From: Halocaridina rubra | Lineage: Eukaryota; Arthropoda; Malacostraca; Decapoda; Atyidae | NCBI GenBank assembly: GCA_037179515.1 | Contig: JAXCGZ010015157.1 | Span: 62,001 to 126,000, forward strand | DNA length: 64,000 nt | Reading direction: 5' to 3' | Part shown: positions 58,811 to 64,000 of the stretch, in pieces | Numbering within the stretch: the first letter of the stretch is position 1 | Layout of the letters: each line of letters begins with the position of its first letter | The notes under the pieces: model-generated | Told to the model about the DNA's origin: nothing | What the model saw: the letters and a program-made list of their open reading frames with translations, nothing else | Databases searched by the model: none | Translations under genes and position numbers: made by a program

Positions 58811-59049
58811 TAGAAGAAGTTTATAATATGTTACATAAATTTATGACTAATCAAATTACAAGAACAAATGAGAATCTACTTAGAGGGATCAAAGCCATAA
58901 GTACTTTACATAGAATCAAATATAAAAGAATTACATCCTATACAGGTTTCTTTCAAGTCATACTCTTTGTACTTAAGAATATTATTTATTTGCTTATAGA
59001 AAGCGGTAATTTTAAATGGAGAATATCTTTCACAAACTACATAACTGCT
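58811..59049. other. Unassigned AT-rich sequence
   Basis: About 240 bp between the Gypsy leader and a SINE; may be LTR remnant. Nothing else recognised. Confidence 0.4.
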
Positions 59050-59223
59050 GGCTAGTACAGTGGTAACGCGCTGGCTTCGCATTCATGAGGTCGAAAGATC
59101 GGTTCCCGTCCAAGACCGAGAGTTTAAGCTGTTTACTGGCAGGAACTGCTGTGGGTGGACACCACAGTGGGGGGTTGGGGCTTACCCTGGCTGACGAATA
59201 CCCATTGTATTGAAATGGAAATA

Positions 59224-59267
<44 letters not shown>
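59050..59267 (+). mobile_element. tRNA-derived SINE, copy 4, with (ATT)n tail
   Basis: GGCTAGTACAGTGGTAACGC head, body as at 3908, and AAATGGAAATAAAG followed by an (ATT)n tail of about 38 bp instead of (TTTG)n. Confidence 0.92.
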
Positions 59268-59268
<1 letters not shown>

Positions 59269-59317
59269 ATACATAACACTACTCCTCAGGCATTTCATCT
59301 CAAACACATTTAAGAAA

Positions 59318-60165
59318 GTAAAAAACGAGAACAATGGTAGAGAACTTCAGGAGGATCTAAATAATCTGCATGAGTGGTCAGAAAAGTGGTTAATGAAATT
59401 CAATACTTCAAAATGTAAGGTAATGAGAATGGGTACAAGTGCAAGAAGGCCCAAGCTTGACTACTCGGTGGCTGGAGTACAACTTCAAGAGACAGAAAAT
59501 GAGAGAGATCTAGGAGTAAACATACTGGCAGATTTGTCTCCAGAAATACATATAAATGGCATAGTAAGGGCAGCATATGCATTCTTATCAAATGTAAGGG
59601 TAGCCTTCAGGCACATGGACAAGGAAATGTTCAGAAATATTTATGTAACCTATGTGAGGCCAAAACTCGAATATGCAGCCCCCTTTTGGAATCCGCACTT
59701 GAAAAAGCACATAGCTCAGCTTGAAAAAGTTCAAAGACATGCCACGAAACTGGTGCCAGAAATACGCAATCTCAGTTATGATGAGAGGCTGAGGGAATTA
59801 GACTTACCATCACTCGAAGCTAGAAGAGTGAGGGGGGCTATGGTGACAGTCTTTAAATTCTTTCATGGTTATGATAGAGTGGATAGGGATCGATATTTTG
59901 ATATGGCTGGCTCTAGAACTAGAGGTCTTGGTTTGAAGCTTCATAAGAAAACTTCTTTGCAGGATGTAAGGAAATACTTTTTCAGTGTAAGAGTAGTTGA
60001 TAATTGGAATTCGCTAAGCGAGGAGGTAGTTAATGCTATCTCAATCCATAGTTTTAAGGACAGGTATGATAAGGATCACTAAGTATAAAATGGAACCGAT
60101 CAGGAGACGGGAAGATACGAGCTTTGGGCTCTTTCCCGTAAATACAATTAGGTAATCACAATTAG
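59318..60165 (+). pseudogene. CR1-like LINE, 5'-truncated copy
   Basis: Starts at KKVKNENNGRELQEDLNN, just after the RT active site. The frame from 59393 to 60082 is open for 229 codons: MKFNTSKCKVMRMGTSARRP, ENERDLGVNILADLS, RAAYAFLSNVRVAFRHMDKE, YVRPKLEYAAPFWNPHLKK, RHATKLVPEIRNLSYDERL and a VDNWNSLSEEVV ending. It gives the intact C-terminal domain and 3' UTR of the family at 7.7 kb, ending in a repeated CAATTAGGTAATCA unit. It is inserted in the RTE-like fragment that follows. Confidence 0.9.
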
Positions 60166-61513
60166 GTAATCATATTTAGTTTCCGATTCTCACTTATTTT
60201 CATACCCCATAAGTCTGAGCCATACATCACAGTTGGCACACCCACTTTCTCATACAAAAGTTTCTTAACATTCATATCCAACCCTCTATTCTTCATCACT
60301 CCTTTCAATACACCCAACACTTTACATCCTTCATGCACTCTGTGACACACATCTGCTTCCACTCCACCATTTGCAACTATAACTGAGCCTAAATACTTAA
60401 GCTGATCAACTTCCTCAAGTGTCTCTCCAATTCCACATAACATTCAATCCAGCATCATCCTCATTTCTTGTACACTTCATAACCTTACTCTTTCCCACAT
60501 TCACTCGCAACTTCCTTCTCTCACACACCATTCCAAATTCTGACACTAACTGACACAGCTTCTCTTCTGAATCTGCCACCACCACAGTATCATCTTCAAA
60601 CAGCAACTGATTCAGCTCCTACTCGTTATCATCCTCATCTACCATTCTCAAACCTCAACCACCCACTCGCTCATTCAATTCTCTTACGACTTCATCAATA
60701 TGCAAATTGAACTGCCATGGTGACATCACACATCCCTGTCTCAGTCCCACACACACTGGAAACTACTCACTCACTTCATTCCCTACCCTAACACAAGCTC
60801 TACTGCCCTCATACAAACTCTTCACTGCATGCAACAATTTACCATTAATTCCATATAATCTCCACATTTCCTCTCTATCAACTCTATCATACGCTTTCTC
60901 CAGATCCAAAAATGCAAAATACACATCCTTACCCTTTGCTAAATATTTCTCACATAACTGCCTAACTATAAAAATCTGATCTATACAACCTCTACCTCTG
61001 CTAAAACCACTCTGCACTTCTGCGATCACATTTTCTGTCTTATCCCTAATCCTATTAATCAGTATCCTACCATACACTTTACCTACCACACTGAACAAAC
61101 TTATACCCCTAAAATTACTGCATTCATACACATCTCCCTTACCTTTGTATAGGGGTACTATACAAGTAATCACCCATTCCACTGGCACCAGTGACAAAAT
61201 AAAGCATATATTAAAAACTCTCACTAACCATTCCAATGCAGTCACACCCCCTTCTTTCAACGTCTCCGCTCTCACACCATCCATTCCAGGTGCTTTACCT
61301 GCTTTTGCTTCATACAATGCCCTTTTCACCTCCTCTCTTGTAATCTCTCTCTCATTTTCATCTCCCATTACTGGCACTTGAACACCCCCCACTGTCACTA
61401 TAGCTGGCTCTCTGTCTTCCATAACATTCAGCAAGCACTCAAAATATTCTGCCCATCTTTTCCTTGCATCGCTTCCTCTTAACATATGTCCATTCACATC
61501 TTTCACTGTCTCA
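60166..61513 (-). pseudogene. RTE-like LINE fragment, copy 2
   Basis: Minus strand from 61506: KDVNGHMLRGSDARKRWAEY, REITREEVKRALYEAKAG, KAPGMDGVRAETLKEGG, IVPLYKGKGDVYECSNFRGI, QSGFSRGRGCIDQ, FAFLDLEKAYDRVDREEM, then a break. From 60606 LFEDDTVVVADSEE (active site FxDD form), ERRKLRVNVGKSKVM, and from 60443 TLEEVDQLKYLGSVI and VCHRVHEGCKVLG. Same family as 2696-7130. Both ends are cut: by (TA)n at 61514 and by the CR1-like copy at 60166. Confidence 0.88.
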
Positions 61514-61520
61514 TATATAT

Positions 61521-61607
<87 letters not shown>
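61514..61607. repeat. (TA)n microsatellite
   Basis: About 46 TA units between two RTE-like fragments in opposite orientation. Confidence 0.97.
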
Positions 61608-61610
<3 letters not shown>

Positions 61611-62076
61611 GGCAGTAGAGCTTGTGTTAGAGTAGGGAATGAAGTGAGTGAGTGGCTTCCAGTGAGTGTGGAACTGAGACAGGGATGTGTGATGTCACCA
61701 TGGCTGTTCAATTTGTATACTGATGGAGTCGTAAGAGAGGTGAATGAGTGAGTGTGTGGTTGAGGTTTGAAAATAATAGATGGGGATGATAACGAGTGTG
61801 GGAGCTGAATCAGTTGCTGTTTGCAGATGATGCTGTGGTGGTGGCAGATTCAGAGGAGAAGCTGTGTCAGTTAATGTCAGAAATTTGGAATGGAGTGTGA
61901 GAGAAGGAAGTTGCGAGTGAATGTGGGAAAGAGTAAGGCTATGAGGTGTACAAGAAATGAGGATGGTGCTGGTTTGAATGTTATGTTGAATGGAGAGACA
62001 CTTGAGGAAGTTGATGAGTTTAAGTATTTAGACTCGGTTATAGCTGCAAATGGTGGAGAGGAAGCAGATGTGTGAT
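61608..62076 (+). pseudogene. RTE-like LINE fragment, copy 3
   Basis: Plus strand: EGSRACVRVGNEVSEWLPV, VELRQGCVMSPWLFNLYTDG, then stops, LLFADDAVVVADSEE (intact FADD), and from 61890 MECERRKLRVNVGKSKAM and TLEEVDEFKYLDSVIAANGG. Supplies the SPWLF block deleted from copy 1. Ends at 62076, where a CR1-like LINE is inserted. Confidence 0.85.
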
Positions 62077-64000
62077 TGCCTAATTGTGTTTACGGGAAAG
62101 AGCCCAAAGCTCGTATCTTCCCGTCTCCTGATCGGTTCCGTTTTCTACTTAGAGATACTTATCATACCTGTCCTTAAAACTATGGATTGAGATAGCATTA
62201 GCTACCTCCTCGCTTAGCGAATTCCAATTATCAACTACTCTTACACTGAAAAAGTATTTCCTTACATCCTGCTAAGAAGATTTCTTACGAAGCTTCAAGC
62301 TATGACCTCCGGTTCTAGAGCCTGCCATATCAAAAGAATGATCCCTATCCACTCTATCATAACCATGAAGGAATTTAAAGACTGTCACCATATCCCCCTC
62401 AATCTTCTAGCTTCGAGTGATGGTAAGTCTAATTCCCTCAGCCTCTCATCATAACTGAGATTGCGTATTTCTGGCACCAGTTTCGTGGCATGTCTTTGAA
62501 CTTTTTCAAACTTAGCTATGTGCTTTTTCAAGTGTGGATTCCAAAAGGGGGCTGCATATTCGAGTTTGGGTCTCACATAGGTTACATAAGTATTTCTGAA
62601 CGTTTCCTTGTCCATGTGCCTGAAGGCTACTCTTACATTTGATAAGAATGCATATGCTGCCCTTACTTTGCCATTTATATGAATTTCTGGAGACAAATCT
62701 GCCAGTATGTTTACTCCTAGATCTCTCTCATTTTCTGTCTCTTGAAGTTGTATTCCAACCACCGAGTAGTCAAGCTTGGGCCTTCTTACAATTGTACCCA
62801 TTCTCATTACCTTACATTTTGAAGTATTGAATTTCATTAGTCACTTTTCTGACCACTCATGCAGACTATTTAGATCTTTCTGAAGTTCTCTACCATTGTT
62901 CTCGTTTCCTCCTTTCTTCACAATCTTTGCATCATCTGCAAACATATTCATGAATGAATTTACAGACTCTGGTAGGTCATTTACATATACAAGGAACAAA
63001 AGTGGCCCTAATACTGAACTGTGTGGAACTCCACTACTAACTCTTCTCCATTCAGACACTGAGTGTCTTACTCTAACCCTCTGTTCCCTTCCTTCTAAGT
63101 AAGTTTTTATCCATTCCAAGACATTTCCACCTATTCTAGCTATTGCTTGCAGCTTCCTAATAAGTCTCCCATGTGGAACAGTGTCAAACGCTTTCTGGAA
63201 GTCTAGGAATATGCAAGCTGCCCAGCCCTCTCTTTCCTGTAAGATTTGGCTTACCTCATCATTAAATTCTAATAAGTTTGCTACTGTTGATCTACCTTCT
63301 CTGAAGCCATGTTGCCTCACTGACAAAAAGTTGAAGGATTCCAAGTGAAGAGAGATATGTTTCCTTAATAGTTTCTCCATAACTTTGCAAACTATGCTGG
63401 TCAAGGAAACTGGTCTATAGTTCAGAGCCATATCCCTCCTTCCCTTTTTGAAGATAGGTATCACATTTGCTTGTTTCCAGCATCTTGGAATCTCCCCTGA
63501 CTCCAGTGACTTTTTAAATATGATAAATAGTTCCACTGATATTGAGTTTACGCATTTTTTAAGTACATGAGGGGATATGTCATCAGGACCTGTAGCTTTA
63601 TGAACATCTAAATCCATCAGCGCTTTGCATATCTCTGTGGCTGTAAGGTTGATGTTCTCTAATACCAACCCTTGAGCTTCTATCTCTGCAATCTGAGGGG
63701 GTGGGGTATTTTCTACTGTAAATACTGACAGAAACTCCTTGTTCAATTCTTTGCAGATCTCTTCATCCGTCTCAGTGATGCTTTCATCCGTTCTCTTTAG
63801 CCTTAAAACCTGTTCTTTTACCTTTAGTTTTCCTCTGGTAAAGCTGTGGAAAAGCTTGGGATTTTCTTTAGCCTTTCTGGTGATGTCCCTCTCAAAGTCT
63901 CTCTCTGCCTCTCTTCTTTTACTTAGGTAGTCATTTCTTGCTCTTTTGTAGGTTTGCCAGGCATTTATGTTTTTTCTCCTCCTATACCTTTTCCAGCATT
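62077..64000 (-). pseudogene. CR1-like LINE, continues past window end
   Basis: Same family as 7687-10200, with 3' UTR at 62077-62390. The 3' terminus (reverse of CAATTAGGCAATCAC) abuts the RTE-like fragment. Two open stretches: 63746-62841 with LTATEICKALMDLDVHKATG, NVIPIFKKGRRDMALNYRPV, FLDFQKAFDTVP, SSGVPHSSVLGPLLF (PQGS changed to PHSS) and NMFADDAKIVKKG; and 62837-62385 with the C-terminal domain. A stop at about 62838 replaces the expected Trp. The endonuclease part lies beyond 64000. Confidence 0.9.

Overview
The window reads as a transposon-dense intron and 5' flank from an arthropod nuclear genome, most likely a decapod crustacean. Reasons: very long (TA)n, (AG)n and (AAT)n arrays, many decayed Tigger/pogo DNA transposons and CR1-, RTE- and Penelope-type retroelements, tRNA-derived SINEs, no operons, and a single short host exon. 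That exon (minus strand, 47475-47507) reads MTKDRLAALKA and stops at a GT splice donor, which matches the first coding exon of arthropod syntaxin-1A. If correct, everything left of 47474 is its first intron and 47.5-49 kb is its leader and promoter region. The organism is inferred; no rRNA, mitochondrial or other diagnostic gene is present.

Layout. 1-7.7 kb: a dispersed repeat split by a Tigger element (620-2060), then an RTE-like LINE (2696-7130) that itself carries a SINE and a TA-flanked MITE. 7.7-10.2 kb: a long CR1-like LINE coding region (minus), cut off at its 3' side. 10.2-21.4 kb: a chain of TA-flanked DNA elements, including a long fold-back whose right arm is cut into pieces by later insertions and whose centre is a Penelope-like remnant with a GIY-YIG motif. 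21.5-27.3 kb: a MITE split by a second LINE type (minus). 27.3-30 kb: a composite fold-back element with two long (AG)n tracts and a SINE. 30-40.7 kb: a Tigger1-like transposon split by a 5.3-kb Tigger of another family, containing a chimeric tandem array, and by a 2.5-kb insert holding the A-to-G hypermutated fold-back copies. 40.8-46.1 kb: two related elements each carrying a ~178-bp satellite array. 46.1-49 kb: low-repeat host sequence with the syntaxin exon. 49-64 kb: LINE fragments, a SINE with a 17-bp target duplication, a decayed Ty3/Gypsy element, and inverted RTE/CR1 copies.

Most notable: (1) two neighbouring fold-back copies at 37.4-39.1 kb have dozens of A-to-G changes on one strand only, confined to the inverted arms and absent from the loop, the pattern expected if a hairpin RNA was edited by an ADAR-type deaminase and copied back into DNA; (2) internal paralogous empty sites show that the long (TA)n arrays flanking Tigger-type insertions grew after insertion; (3) a Tigger array built of repeating units that join two different transposase families, one part sharing the same stop codons as the host copy around it. 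No complete autonomous element is evident, and no host gene other than the syntaxin exon was recognised. Counts below come from alignment by eye.
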